From NCBI RefSeq assembly GCF_004359215.1, contig NW_027152029.1:1369242-1433241 (forward strand): a stretch of DNA of 64,000 bases, read 5' to 3'. The notes beneath the pieces were generated by a model. That model worked only from the letters and a program-made list of their open reading frames with translations, was not told the origin of the DNA and did not search any database. This document shows positions 63,738-64,000 of the stretch, in pieces. This stretch comes from Bremia lactucae (Eukaryota > Oomycota > Peronosporomycetes > Peronosporales > Peronosporaceae). The position numbers and the translations under genes are program-made. Positions within the stretch are counted from its first letter, which is position 1; each line of letters starts with the position of its first letter.

Positions 63738-64000
63738 GATATGGCGAGTAACGCTGCAAAGTTGCAGCTTGTATGACTACATCATTTCGCAATGCAAATT
63801 CGCTAATTTCATTTGTAAAAGCTCAAGATAAATAACTTTGCACGAAGTTTATTGCCGATTCCCGGCGTTTGTAAGCTGCTGCTGGCAACTTATTAAAAAA
63901 AATGTGCTAACGTCGGTGGGCTCAGATTAGGATATCACGCTTTTGCTGCAGCAGTAAATTTTAAAGGTTTAGTTTGATAAATCATCCAACACAGAAGCTT
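63738..64000. other. SPT4 downstream region, nothing further seen
   Basis: No frame with a recognisable domain before the window end. Confidence 0.5.

Overview
The window looks like repeat-dense nuclear DNA of an oomycete, most likely a downy-mildew type member of the Peronosporaceae. Three things point there: a stranded piece of rDNA (18S 3' end plus an ITS1 that begins like Peronosporales ITS1) at 55736-55934; compact host genes with few and short introns; and nested chromodomain-bearing Ty3/gypsy retrotransposons. Genus and species cannot be fixed from the sequence alone.

Layout. 1-39.6 kb is a nest of broken LTR retrotransposons. Three LTR families recur. LTR1 (about 450 bp, TGTAACGGGG...CCCCGTTACA) belongs to a chromovirus with gag, protease, RT, RNase H, integrase and chromodomain; the copy at 11683-19332 is nearly complete. 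LTR2 (about 530 bp, TGTAACGGGC...GCCTACA) belongs to a second chromovirus (6400-8027, 9714-11542, 34653-35110, 60898-61554). LTR3 (about 480 bp) belongs to a diverged relative of LTR1 (30725-33406, 36741-39593, 55936-57834). Other gag/pol relics lie at 5750-6358, 19740-22300 and 28350-30724. From 40.3 to 45.9 kb there are DNA transposons: a MULE, a small palindromic element and a Tigger/pogo-like transposon carrying a solo LTR1. 52.5-61.5 kb is again scrambled retroelement DNA.

Host genes form two small islands. 47306-51899 holds a single-pass membrane protein and an FHA-FHA-PP2C phosphatase. 62316-63737 holds triosephosphate isomerase and, 150 bp downstream on the same strand, the transcription elongation factor SPT4 with two short introns.

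Most notable: every LTR1/LTR3-type copy that keeps its 3' region carries a long open frame on the strand opposite pol, between the chromodomain and the polypurine tract. The frame has an acidic Ser-rich N-terminus, a C-L-[ST]-W-G-D-x-C-x-x-C motif and a coiled-coil C-terminus, and it overlaps the chromodomain codons tail-to-tail. It is recognisable in eight copies from two diverged families. The LTR2 family has its own, different antisense frame in the same place. This is the best candidate in the window for an undescribed system: an antisense accessory gene of oomycete chromoviruses.
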